Shown: positions 45,211 to 54,373 of the stretch, one piece after another | How positions within the stretch are numbered: the stretch's first letter is position 1 | Layout of the letters: each line of letters starts with the position of its first letter | NCBI RefSeq assembly: GCF_016714285.1 | Contig: NZ_JADJNN010000035.1 | Span: 124,001-188,000 of the forward strand | DNA: 64,000 bases | Direction of reading: 5' to 3' | Origin: Nannocystis sp. | GTDB taxonomy: Bacteria; Myxococcota_A; Polyangia; Nannocystales; Nannocystaceae | Translations under genes and position numbers: made by a program | The notes under the pieces: model-generated | What the model was told of the DNA's origin: nothing | The model's database searches: none | The model's input: only the letters and a program-made list of their open reading frames with translations

Positions 45211-46092
45211 GTGGACCACACGACGAGGCAGCTCCAGAGCAGTGATGTCCGTTTGCACGTCGAGCAGTGGCTCCCCGAGGGCCCGCCGAAGTTCGCCGTC
45301 TGCGTGTCCCACGGCGCCGCCGAGCACATCGGCCGCTACGCCCGCGTCGCCGGCTGGTTCGCCGAGCGCGGCGGCATGACCTTCGGCGCCGACCACCGCG
45401 GCCAGGGCAAGTCGGGCGGCCCCGGCGGCCACGTCGAGTCGTTCTCCGTCTACGCCGACGACCTCGCCGCCGTGGTCCGCTCGCAGACCGACCTCGTCCC
45501 CGCCGAGGCCAGGCCCGACAAGATCCCGTGGTTCCTGTTCGGCCACAGCATGGGCGGCCTGGTCGCCCTCACCTACCTGCTCGACCACCGCCGCCGCCAC
45601 CCCTTCGCCGGCGCGATCATCTCGGCGCCGCTGCTCGGCCTCACCCTCAAGGTCCCCCCGCTCAAGCTCAAGGTCGGTCAGATCGCCGCCCGCCTGCTGC
45701 CGCGCCTGACCCTCCCGAGCGGCCTGCCGCCGTCGGCGATCTCCCGCGACCCAGCCGAGGTCGACCTCTACAAGCACGACCGCCGCCGCGTCGACAAGGT
45801 CTCGGCCCGCTGGTTCGCGGCGATGAACGACGCCGTCGCCCGCGTCTCCGCCGAGGCCTCCCAGCTCGAGCTGCCGATGCTGTGGTACGTCGGCACCGGC
45901 GACCTCGTGTGCGACCCGATCGCGACCCGCGCCGTGTTCGACCGCCTGGTCGACCCCGCCGCCCGCCACCAGAGCCTGCGCAGCTTCGACGGCTACTACC
46001 ACGAGCTGCACAACGAGCCCGAGCTGCTGCGCCAGCCGATCAAGGAGATGCTGCTCGCGTGGGTCGAGCAGCGCCTGCAGTCCGCCGTCTGA
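45211..46092 (+). CDS. Monoacylglycerol-lipase-like alpha/beta hydrolase
   Basis: A 293-residue serine hydrolase of the Hydrolase_4/monoacylglycerol lipase type. SHGAAEHIGRYARVAGWFAE gives the oxyanion region, GHSMGG holds the nucleophilic serine (about residue 113), and SFDGYYHELHNEPE carries the catalytic histidine. The start is GTG at 45211; no ATG fits. No signal peptide, so cytoplasmic. It follows the acyl-CoA dehydrogenase by 52 bases and may feed it fatty acids. Confidence 0.88.
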   Translation: MDHTTRQLQSSDVRLHVEQWLPEGPPKFAVCVSHGAAEHIGRYARVAGWFAERGGMTFGADHRGQGKSGGPGGHVESFSVYADDLAAVVRSQTDLVPAEARPDKIPWFLFGHSMGGLVALTYLLDHRRRHPFAGAIISAPLLGLTLKVPPLKLKVGQIAARLLPRLTLPSGLPPSAISRDPAEVDLYKHDRRRVDKVSARWFAAMNDAVARVSAEASQLELPMLWYVGTGDLVCDPIATRAVFDRLVDPAARHQSLRSFDGYYHELHNEPELLRQPIKEMLLAWVEQRLQSAV

Positions 46093-46093
46093 A

Positions 46094-46111
46094 GCTGTCT
46101 CTCGGGACAGC
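46094..46111. terminator. CTGTC-type hairpin between convergent genes
   Basis: GCTGTC at 46094-46099 pairs with GACAGC at 46106-46111 across a six-base loop. It lies just after the lipase stop and just before the end of the convergent propeller gene. It belongs to the dispersed palindrome family and may act as a two-way terminator. Confidence 0.4.
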
Positions 46112-46117
46112 CTGCAC

Positions 46118-47641
46118 TCAGGGGCTGAAGCGGGCCAGCCACACGTCGCGCCCGTCCGTGCCCTCGTCGATCCCGCCGACCGCGATCACGGTGCCGTCCG
46201 GGGCCTGGCGCACGCAGCGGGCCTGACTGGCTCCGGGCCCCGCACCGGCGACGACCGTCGACCACAGCGGCGTCCCGTCCAGCGCCAAACGGCGCACCCG
46301 CGGCTCGCGGGTCCCCGCCTGCAGCGTCGCCCCCGCGAACAACAGGTCCCCGTTGCTCGCCAGGCCGAGCCCGTAGCACAGCGCCCCCGCGGCCTCCGGC
46401 CCGTCGTCGACCTCCGTCCACACGACCAGCCCGTCGCCGTCGTAGCGGCGCACGAAGCTCGACCACGGGATCCCCACCGCCGTCTCGTAGCCGCACACCA
46501 CCACCCCGCCGTCCGCCAGCGCCACCGCGCCGAGCAGGTAGTCGTCCTTGCTGGCCGCGCCGTTGTACAGCCGCGACCACAGCAGGTTGCCGTCGATGTC
46601 GTACTTGCCGAGCCAGAGGTTGCGCGCCTCGCCAGCGACGGTCTCGGTGCCGGCCGCGTAGAAGTAGGCCCCGTCGGCGCTGACCGCCACCGCGTTGGTC
46701 TCGTCGTGACCCTTGGCCGCGCCGCTGTAACCCCGGGTCCACATCACCGCGCCCTCGGGCGAGTACTTGCGCAGCCAGGTGTCGTTGCCCGCGCCCATCA
46801 CCGCCGTCGCCCCGCCGACCAGCAGGCCGTCGGGGGTGAGGGCCGCGGCGCTGGCGACGTCGGCGAGCAACGCCACCCCGCTGAACGACTTGGTCCACAG
46901 CGGCATCCCGTCGGCCGCGTACTTGCGCACCAGCACGTTGTTGCCCTGGTCGACGACGTTGGCGAGCCCGGCCGCGTAGACCAGCTCGGCGGGGTCGACG
47001 ACCACCGCCCGGCCCTGGTCCTTGAGCTTCGCCGAGCCCGCGTAGGTCTGCGTCCACAGCGGATCGCCGGCGGCCGCGTACTTGCGCAGCCACAGATCCT
47101 CGTTGTCGACCGTGAGGCCGACCAGCCCGACCACGTAGATCGAGCCGGTGCCGTCGACGTCGCAGCCGAGGCCCTCGTCCGTGAGCCCCAGCATGCCCGC
47201 GAAGGTCGTCGACCACAGCAGCTGTCCCGAGGGCTGACAGTCGCCGTTGCAGCCGTTGCCCTCGACCATGTCGCCGTCGTCACACAGCTCGGGCGGGTCG
47301 ACCTGGCCGTCGCCGCAGAACGGCTCGGCCGCGGTACCCGAGCCCGTGCTGCCCGCCTCGCCGCTGCTCGTCCCGCTCGTGCTCGTGCTCGTGCTCGTGC
47401 TCGCCGGCTCGCCGCTGCTCGTGCTCACGTCGACGGCGGGCCCGGTGCTCGCGCCGCTGCTGCTCGACGTCGGCGCGTCGCCGGTGGGTGCGCCGCTGCT
47501 CCCCGTGCCCGTCGCTTCGCCGCTGCTCCCCGTGCTCCCCACCCCCGTCGTCGCGGCCCCCGAGACGTCGCGCGAGCCCTCACCGCCGGCGCAGCCCAAC
47601 ATCCACCCCAGCGCCAGCGCCCCCGCTCCCCGCCTGACCAT
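46118..47641 (-). CDS. Surface beta-propeller lipoprotein with Myxococcota Cys-rich repeat
   Basis: A 507-residue lipoprotein (lipobox MLGC, ATG at 47641). After a 90-residue Ser/Thr/Gly linker (including STSTSTSTSG) comes a DUF4215-type cysteine repeat, FCGDGQVDPPELCDDGD followed by GNGCNGDC. Then at least seven propeller blades occur, each with a W-T or L-W core: GQLLWSTTFAGM, DPLWTQTYAGSAK, MPLWTKSFSGVA, AVMWTRGYSGAAK, NLLWSRLYNGAAS. Such proteins sit on the myxobacterial cell surface; the binding partner is unknown. It converges with the lipase gene. Confidence 0.8.
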   Translation of the reverse strand: MVRRGAGALALGWMLGCAGGEGSRDVSGAATTGVGSTGSSGEATGTGSSGAPTGDAPTSSSSGASTGPAVDVSTSSGEPASTSTSTSTSGTSSGEAGSTGSGTAAEPFCGDGQVDPPELCDDGDMVEGNGCNGDCQPSGQLLWSTTFAGMLGLTDEGLGCDVDGTGSIYVVGLVGLTVDNEDLWLRKYAAAGDPLWTQTYAGSAKLKDQGRAVVVDPAELVYAAGLANVVDQGNNVLVRKYAADGMPLWTKSFSGVALLADVASAAALTPDGLLVGGATAVMGAGNDTWLRKYSPEGAVMWTRGYSGAAKGHDETNAVAVSADGAYFYAAGTETVAGEARNLWLGKYDIDGNLLWSRLYNGAASKDDYLLGAVALADGGVVVCGYETAVGIPWSSFVRRYDGDGLVVWTEVDDGPEAAGALCYGLGLASNGDLLFAGATLQAGTREPRVRRLALDGTPLWSTVVAGAGPGASQARCVRQAPDGTVIAVGGIDEGTDGRDVWLARFSP

Positions 47642-47772
47642 GCCGCATCGTACCCGGCGGGCCGCGCCGCCGCACCGGTGCGAAGTCGTCGCCATGGGCC
47701 CGCGCGCGCTCGCGGGCCGGCGCTTGATCACGGCTGGACAGCCGCGGCCCCAGCCCGGATGATCGCCACGTC

Positions 47773-48654
47773 GTGTTCCTCCTGCGCGCCAGCTCCACCA
47801 TCGCCGCCGCGGTCATTCTCCTCGCCTGCATCAAACCAAACCCCGCCTTCGACGACGCGGCCGACAGCGCCAGCGCCAGCGACAGCGCCGGACCCACGAG
47901 CCCCACGAGCGGCCCGACAACCCAGCCGACCTCCGCAAGCACGGACACCGGCGGCAGCGCCAGCGCCGGTCAGACGACCACCGCCGGCCCGAGCAGCGGC
48001 AGCGACAGCCTCACGAGCACGACCGACCTCAGCGCGAGCAGCGGCGGCCCGCACTGCGGCACCACGGGCGAGCCCTGCGCGGAAGGCTGCTGTCCCGGCT
48101 GCGGCACCTGCATGAACGGCACCTGCGTCGCCGACGACGCCCAGTGCGGCGCGTGCCACAGCTGCGGCCCCGACGGCCAGTGCGTCCCGGTGACGGCCAT
48201 GACCCCGTGCCAGCTCGCGCGCGACCCCTGCGCGGACAAGGTGTGGGGCCTCGCCGACGGCACCTGCTTCGCCAACGCGCCGGGCACCGGCAGCTGCGAC
48301 GCGGGCGGCGTGTGTCAGCCCGACGCCTGCGCGCAGGGCGAGAAGCTCGTGATCTGCGACGCCGCCTGCATCATCGATTCAGGCAACTGCAGCAACGGCA
48401 ACGCCGTCGCGTGGGTCGACAAGAACCTGCTGTGCGCCCAGGACGGCCCCACCGACCTGTGCAAGCCCGAGTGCGTGTTCGGCATGAACGAGGACATCGC
48501 CTACGACAACAGCTGCCAGATGGGCCTGTGCGCGCCGCAGAACCCGATGATGTGCGGCAAGTACAAGTGCCAGGGCCCCGTGTGCGGCACCTCCTGCATG
48601 AGCAGCGACGACTGCAAACCGGGCGAGAAGTGCATGGTCGACAAGTGCGACTGA
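47773..48654 (+). CDS. Cysteine-rich lipoprotein of unknown function
   Basis: A 293-residue lipoprotein from GTG at 47773 (signal to ILLAC). A 70-residue Ser/Thr/Gly spacer is followed by a domain with about 26 cysteines, many as CxxC (CCPGCGTCMNGTC, CGACHSCGPDGQC, CGTSCMSSDDCKPGEKC). The last motif resembles the dickkopf-like Cys modules frequent in myxobacterial secreted proteins. No catalytic motif. It ends three bases before the convergent bolA stop. Confidence 0.72.
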   Translation: MFLLRASSTIAAAVILLACIKPNPAFDDAADSASASDSAGPTSPTSGPTTQPTSASTDTGGSASAGQTTTAGPSSGSDSLTSTTDLSASSGGPHCGTTGEPCAEGCCPGCGTCMNGTCVADDAQCGACHSCGPDGQCVPVTAMTPCQLARDPCADKVWGLADGTCFANAPGTGSCDAGGVCQPDACAQGEKLVICDAACIIDSGNCSNGNAVAWVDKNLLCAQDGPTDLCKPECVFGMNEDIAYDNSCQMGLCAPQNPMMCGKYKCQGPVCGTSCMSSDDCKPGEKCMVDKCD

Positions 48655-48657
48655 CGC

Positions 48658-48915
48658 CTACGCCGCGTGCGTGCGCAGGCTGTCGACCGCGTGCACCGGG
48701 GCCATGTCGCCGCGCATCAGGTGGGTGATCGCCGCGTAGACGAGGCGCTGGCTCTCGACCCGGCTCTTGCCCGCGAACACCTTCGACGTGACCTCGATCG
48801 TGAAGTGCCCGCCGCCGCCCGACACCAGCACCTCGGCGTCGGAGATCGCCGCGACGATCGCCTCGCGGATCGCGTCGGTCACGGAGCCCTGGAAGTCGGT
48901 GGGGTGGTGGCTCAT
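48658..48915 (-). CDS. BolA-like protein
   Basis: An 85-residue BolA/IbaG-family protein. It shows the family's helix-strand pattern with VSGGGGHFTIEVTSKVFAGKSRVESQRLVYAAI and a closing MAPVHAVDSL. These small proteins partner with monothiol glutaredoxins in iron-sulfur handling or act as morphology regulators. It follows murB on the same strand with a 14-base gap, so it is probably in the murC-murB operon. Confidence 0.88.
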   Translation of the reverse strand: MSHHPTDFQGSVTDAIREAIVAAISDAEVLVSGGGGHFTIEVTSKVFAGKSRVESQRLVYAAITHLMRGDMAPVHAVDSLRTHAA

Positions 48916-48929
48916 GGCCTGGCCTTCTA

Positions 48930-49883
<954 letters not shown>

Positions 49884-49890
49884 GGCGCTG

Positions 49891-51273
49891 CTACGTCCGG
49901 GCCAGCAGGGCCGCCAACTCGTGCGAGACCCGGGTGACGCTGCCGGCCCCGAGCGTGATCACCAGGTCGCCGGGGCGCGTCTCCGCGGCCAGGCGATCGG
50001 CGAGCCCGACCACCGACTTGTCGAGCCGGACCACCCGCCCCGGCTGACGCGCGCGCGTCAGCTCGCACAGGCGCTCGATCGACACCCCCTCGATCGGCGC
50101 CTCGCCGGCCGCGTAGATGTCGGTCAGCACGACCGCATCGGCAGCGTCGAGGCAGGCCGCGAAGGCCGCGAGGTGGTCGCGCACCCGCGTGTGGCGGTGC
50201 GGCTGAAACACCGCGACCAGGCGCCGCTGCGGGTAGCTGGTCCGGGCCCCCGCCAGCGTCGCCCGGATCTCCGTCGGGTGGTGGCCGTAGTCGTCGACCA
50301 CCAGCACGTCGCGGGCCGTGCCGCGCACCGTGAATCGCCGCTGAACCCCCGTGAACTCGGCCAGCGCGGCGCGGGTCAGCGCCCGATCGACGCCCTGCGC
50401 GTCGGCGATCGCGATCGTCGCCAGCGCGTTCAGCACGTTGTGCACCCCGGGCATGTGCAGCACGAACTCGCCGGCCTCCTCGCCGCGCGCGCGCACGCGG
50501 AAGAACGTCTGCGGGCCGTCGTGCCGCAGGTCGTACGCGCTGTAGTCGGCCTCGGCGTTGAACCCGTAGGTGAGCGCCCGCTTGGTCAGCCGCGGCAGCA
50601 TCGCCGCGACCCGCGGGTCGTCGCTGCACAGCACCGAAAGCCCGTAGAACGGCACCCGGTTGGCGAAGCCGACGAACGCGTCGCACAGCCGCTGCATCGT
50701 CCCGTAGTGGTCCATGTGCTCGTCATCGATGTTGGTGACCACCGCGAAGGTCGGCGTCAGCACCAGGAAGCTGCCGTCGCTCTCATCGGCCTCGGCGACC
50801 AGCAGGTCCGAGCTGCCGAGCCGCGCGCTCGAGCCGAGCGAGTTGAGCTTGCCGCCGATGACCACCGTCGGGTCGAGCCCGGCCCGCTGCAGCACCGACG
50901 CGATCAGGCTGGTGGTCGTGGTCTTCCCGTGCGACCCCGCGATGACGATGCCCTGCTTGAGCCGCATCAGCTCGGCCAGCATCTCGGCCCGCTGGATCAC
51001 CGGGATGTGCCGCGAACGGGCCGCCGTCACCTCCGGGTTGTCGGCCCGCACCGCCGACGACACCACCACCACGTCCGCGTCGCCGAGGAACTCCGCAGCG
51101 TGCCCGCGGTGCACCGTCGCGCCCAGCTGCGTCAGCCGCCGCGTCACCTCGGACTCCGCGAGGTCGGTGCCCGTCACCTGATACCCCAGCGTCAGCAACA
51201 CCTCGGCGATGCCGCTCATGCCGATACCGCCGATGCCGACGAAGTGGATGTGAGTGTCGCTCTTGCGGAACAT
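49891..51273 (-). CDS. murC: UDP-N-acetylmuramate--L-alanine ligase (MurC)
   Basis: A 460-residue Mur ligase that adds L-alanine to UDP-MurNAc with ATP. Motifs: HIHFVGIGGIGMSGIAEVLL at the N-terminus, the ATP P-loop IAGSHGKTTTTSLI (about residues 109-122), EADESDGSFLVL, NIDDEHMDHYG, GVHNVLNALA and DDYGHHPTEIRATL. ATG at 51273 is chosen because the conserved N-terminus starts there; the longer frame is GC-rich noise. It heads murC-murB-bolA and is divergent from mutY with a 59-base gap. Confidence 0.96.
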   Translation of the reverse strand: MFRKSDTHIHFVGIGGIGMSGIAEVLLTLGYQVTGTDLAESEVTRRLTQLGATVHRGHAAEFLGDADVVVVSSAVRADNPEVTAARSRHIPVIQRAEMLAELMRLKQGIVIAGSHGKTTTTSLIASVLQRAGLDPTVVIGGKLNSLGSSARLGSSDLLVAEADESDGSFLVLTPTFAVVTNIDDEHMDHYGTMQRLCDAFVGFANRVPFYGLSVLCSDDPRVAAMLPRLTKRALTYGFNAEADYSAYDLRHDGPQTFFRVRARGEEAGEFVLHMPGVHNVLNALATIAIADAQGVDRALTRAALAEFTGVQRRFTVRGTARDVLVVDDYGHHPTEIRATLAGARTSYPQRRLVAVFQPHRHTRVRDHLAAFAACLDAADAVVLTDIYAAGEAPIEGVSIERLCELTRARQPGRVVRLDKSVVGLADRLAAETRPGDLVITLGAGSVTRVSHELAALLART

Positions 51274-51332
51274 GCGAGGCCGCGAGCTTATACCCCCGCC
51301 GCGCGGCCGCGAAAACGTGCTACAGCCGCCTC

Positions 51333-52640
51333 GTGTCCGATATCGCTCCACGCCGCAAAGCCCCCTCTGCACGGCCCGCGGCGGGCCACAGGCCGCAGCC
51401 CGCAGCCGTCGCACCGGCAGCCGCGAAACGCCCGGACGCCCCCCCACAGTCCCGCCCGAACGGACCCGACCTGCTCGCCCAGGCCGAACAACTCGCACGG
51501 GCCGACCTGCTCGCGCGGGCCGACCTGCGCTCGCGGGCCGAACAACTCGCCCGCGCCGACCAGCTCGCGCGGGCCCTGGCCCCCTGGTTCCTCGCCCACC
51601 AGCGTGACCTCGAATGGCGACACACCCGCGACCCCTACGCGATCTGGGTCTCCGAGGTGATGCTGCAGCAGACCCGCGTCGACACCGTGAAGGCCTACTG
51701 GACCCCCTTCATGCGCCGCTTCCCCGACGTCGCCAGCCTCGCCGCCGCCGACCTGCAGCAGGTGCTCGCCGCCTGGAGCGGCCTCGGCTACTACCGCCGC
51801 GCCCGCCTCCTCCACGCCGGCGCCCAGCACGTACACACCCAGCTCGGCGGACGCCTGCCCGCCGCGCCCGACCAGCTGCGAGAGATCCCCGGCATCGGTC
51901 GCTACACCGCCGGCGCCATCACCTCGATCGCCCACGACCTGCCCGCCGCGCTGGTCGACGGCAACGTCGCCCGCGTGCTCTCGCGACTGCAGGCGATCGC
52001 CGAGCCCAAACAACAGGGCGCCGACGCGGCCGGCCACTGGGCGCTGGCCCAGCAGATCGTCGAGGCCGGCTCGCCCCGCGTGCTCGCCCAGGCCCTGATG
52101 GAGCTCGGCGCCACCGTCTGCACCCCACAACAGCCGCGCTGCGACGCGTGCCCCGTGCGCCCGCACTGCCGCGCCCACGCCCGCGGCCTGGTCGACCAGA
52201 TCCCCGCCCCGAAGCTGCGCGCCGCCTCGCCGCAGCACGACCTGTGGGCCGTCGGCCTGCGCAAGGCCGGCCGCCTGCTGCTCACCCGCCGCCCCGACGC
52301 CGGCCTGCTCGCCGGCATGTGGTGCCTCCCGCTGCTCGAGCGCCCGCCCGCCCCACCGGAGGCCCCGCACGGCGGCCTGTTCGACCGCAGCAAGCTGACC
52401 CCCGCCGCCGTGCGCAAGGCCCTCGGCGTGCGCGTGCAGAAGATCGAGCCGCCGCACGAGCCGATCAAGCACGTCTTCACCCACCGCGTGTGGATGCTGT
52501 GGCCCCTGCGCGCCGACCTCGACCTCGCCGACGGTGCGGGCAGTCCCGCGGGCGAGTGCGCCTGGATCAGCCCCGGCGAGCGCCCGCTCGGCGGCATCCC
52601 GACCGTTACAGAGCGCCTGCTCGAGCGCCTCGGCTACTGA
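51333..52640 (+). CDS. mutY: A/G-specific adenine DNA glycosylase (MutY)
   Basis: A 435-residue MutY that removes adenine opposite 8-oxoguanine. It shows VSEVMLQQTRVDTV with the catalytic Glu, the helix-hairpin-helix REIPGIGRYTAGAI followed by the conserved Asp (VDGNV), and a [4Fe-4S] site CTPQQPRCDACPVRPHC (C-X6-C-X2-C-X5-C). A NUDIX-like C-terminal domain ends with HVFTHRVWMLW. The GTG start at 51333 gives an N-terminal extension of about 85 residues with ARADLLARADLRSRAEQLAR-type repeats, not usual for the family. It diverges from murC. Confidence 0.95.
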   Translation: MSDIAPRRKAPSARPAAGHRPQPAAVAPAAAKRPDAPPQSRPNGPDLLAQAEQLARADLLARADLRSRAEQLARADQLARALAPWFLAHQRDLEWRHTRDPYAIWVSEVMLQQTRVDTVKAYWTPFMRRFPDVASLAAADLQQVLAAWSGLGYYRRARLLHAGAQHVHTQLGGRLPAAPDQLREIPGIGRYTAGAITSIAHDLPAALVDGNVARVLSRLQAIAEPKQQGADAAGHWALAQQIVEAGSPRVLAQALMELGATVCTPQQPRCDACPVRPHCRAHARGLVDQIPAPKLRAASPQHDLWAVGLRKAGRLLLTRRPDAGLLAGMWCLPLLERPPAPPEAPHGGLFDRSKLTPAAVRKALGVRVQKIEPPHEPIKHVFTHRVWMLWPLRADLDLADGAGSPAGECAWISPGERPLGGIPTVTERLLERLGY

Positions 52641-52738
52641 GCCAGCACCGGCTCGACCGCCACGCCCCGCGGCTCGGTCGTCACCGACTTCCGCCGTCGC
52701 GTCGTGGTCGCGTCGCTCCGGTGGCGACGCCCCCGCCC

Positions 52739-53413
52739 TCACGGCAGCGAGGTGCCGCAGCTGCCCTTCATGCACGCGACCTCGATCAGCCCGACGTCAC
52801 CCGTCATCTTGCCGTCGTCGCACACCGTCAACATCGGCGCGCAGTCGCATTGCGGGAACTGCTCCTGGCACACCGCCTCGGCCTCGGCGAAGGGCTTGCT
52901 GGCGTCGTTGTTCACCCCCCACGCGACCAGGCTGCCGCAGCAGTCGACCTGGTGGAGCACGATCGTGCAATCGCGGTTGTTCATGCAGCTGCGGTCGAAC
53001 TCGGGGAACACCTGCGGATCGGCGATGCAGTCGATCGCTCCGCCGCCGCCGGTCGTCTCCCCGGTCCCGCCAGTGGTCGAGGGCTCGCCGGTGCTCCCCG
53101 GATCGCTGCTCGCCGAGTCGCTGCTGCTGGTCCCGCCGCTGGTGGTCGCCGGGCACATCGAGCAGTCGCAGATCACCTGCCCGTCGACGCAGCTCTGCTC
53201 CGCGACGCAGCCGCCCGCACACTCCCCGCAGCCGATCGCGGGGCACTGCTCGCCGGTGGTCACCACATCGCCGCTGCTACCGGCGCCCTCCGTTGTCGCG
53301 CTGCTCGCCGCGCCGGTGGACTCGCCCGAGGTGCTGTCGCCGCCGCCCTTGTCGGCGCCGCAGGCGAAGAGGAGTGAAGAGGAGATCAGGACAGGTGCAA
53401 GCCAGGTCATCAT
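52739..53413 (-). CDS. Cysteine-rich exported lipoprotein
   Basis: A 224-residue lipoprotein; the double ATG at 53413/53410 starts a signal ending LLFAC. It has Ser/Thr/Gly linkers, two cysteine clusters (CPAIGCGECAGGCVAEQSC, CDCSMC), and a C-terminal region with CMNNRDCTIV, VDCCGSLVAWGVNN and CDCAPMLTVCDDG. This is similar in style to hypothetical lipoproteins common in Nannocystis-type genomes. No function assigned. It follows the SIMPL gene by 23 bases on the same strand. Confidence 0.72.
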   Translation of the reverse strand: MMTWLAPVLISSSLLFACGADKGGGDSTSGESTGAASSATTEGAGSSGDVVTTGEQCPAIGCGECAGGCVAEQSCVDGQVICDCSMCPATTSGGTSSSDSASSDPGSTGEPSTTGGTGETTGGGGAIDCIADPQVFPEFDRSCMNNRDCTIVLHQVDCCGSLVAWGVNNDASKPFAEAEAVCQEQFPQCDCAPMLTVCDDGKMTGDVGLIEVACMKGSCGTSLP

Positions 53414-53436
53414 CCCGGCATCATACCCGGCCCCGC

Positions 53437-54210
53437 TCACTCGAGCTCATACCTCGCGTGGATGATCGTGATGATGTCCTTCTCCAGCGAGGTCGTGTCG
53501 TTGTTGCCGTCCCACGAGCCCTGGGTCACGTTGGCCGGGTTGATGTTGATGACCCCCATGTCGGCGCTGCGCAGCTTGCCCAGGCTGGCGCCCCCGGCCG
53601 AATTGACCATGTTCTCCGCGCGCGTGCGCGCGTCCTTGGAGGCCTCCGCCAGCATCTCGATCTTCATCTCGCCGAGCTTCGTGTAGTGATAGAGCGGCGC
53701 CGACGAGGTGATGATGATGCCCTGCTCGAGCAGCTCCGTGATCTCGCGCGACATCTTCTCGACCAGGGTCACGTTGGTCGAGCGCACCACCACCGACTGC
53801 CGCGCCAGATACCCCGACAGCACCTGGCGGGCGATGCGATCGTCGCCGGTGCCGATGTACTCCGTCGTGTAGACCGGGTCGACCGCCGCCGACGAGGCGA
53901 AGATCTCCTGCGCCGGCACCCCGCGCGTGGTCAGAAATTCCTGCGCCCGCGCCGAGTGCTCACGCAGCTGCTTGTAGGCGACCAGCCGGTCCGGCGCGCT
54001 CGCCTCGATCGTCGCCGACCACTCGATCAGGTCGGACACGATGCGCTTCTTCGCCGACCCCGTGATCTCGATGCTGCGGGCCTCCGGGCGCACCCGCACC
54101 CGCTCCCAGGTGCTCGCCGCCACGAAGGTCGCAATCACCATCGCCACGGCGAGGCTCAGCGCGCCGAGCGGGCGCAGGTCGGGGGATCTCGACGGCTTCA
54201 TGGTTTCCAT
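53437..54210 (-). CDS. SIMPL-domain (DUF541) protein
   Basis: A 257-residue protein with an N-terminal membrane anchor or uncleaved signal (about residues 14-32, LGALSLAVAMVIATFVAAS) and one SIMPL/DUF541 domain: SIEITGSAKKRIVSDLIEWS, AQEFLTTRGVP, LARQSVVVRSTNV, and MLAEASKDARTRAENMVNSA. These periplasmic proteins are widespread and poorly understood. The start at 54210 is preferred over 54201. It lies between a four-repeat protein and a lipoprotein, all on the minus strand. Confidence 0.85.
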   Translation of the reverse strand: METMKPSRSPDLRPLGALSLAVAMVIATFVAASTWERVRVRPEARSIEITGSAKKRIVSDLIEWSATIEASAPDRLVAYKQLREHSARAQEFLTTRGVPAQEIFASSAAVDPVYTTEYIGTGDDRIARQVLSGYLARQSVVVRSTNVTLVEKMSREITELLEQGIIITSSAPLYHYTKLGEMKIEMLAEASKDARTRAENMVNSAGGASLGKLRSADMGVININPANVTQGSWDGNNDTTSLEKDIITIIHARYELE

Positions 54211-54373
54211 GTCCAGGTCTCTGGGCCCTACGATTTGGCAGCGAACGCAGCGAGCCACGCAGGCATTCCCGCGGCAGCGACTCCCTACCACGCCCAGGGC
54301 CCGCCGGACAGCCGCCCACGACCACAGCTCGCGACCCGCGCCCACCCACCACGCCCACGACCGAGACAGCCGC

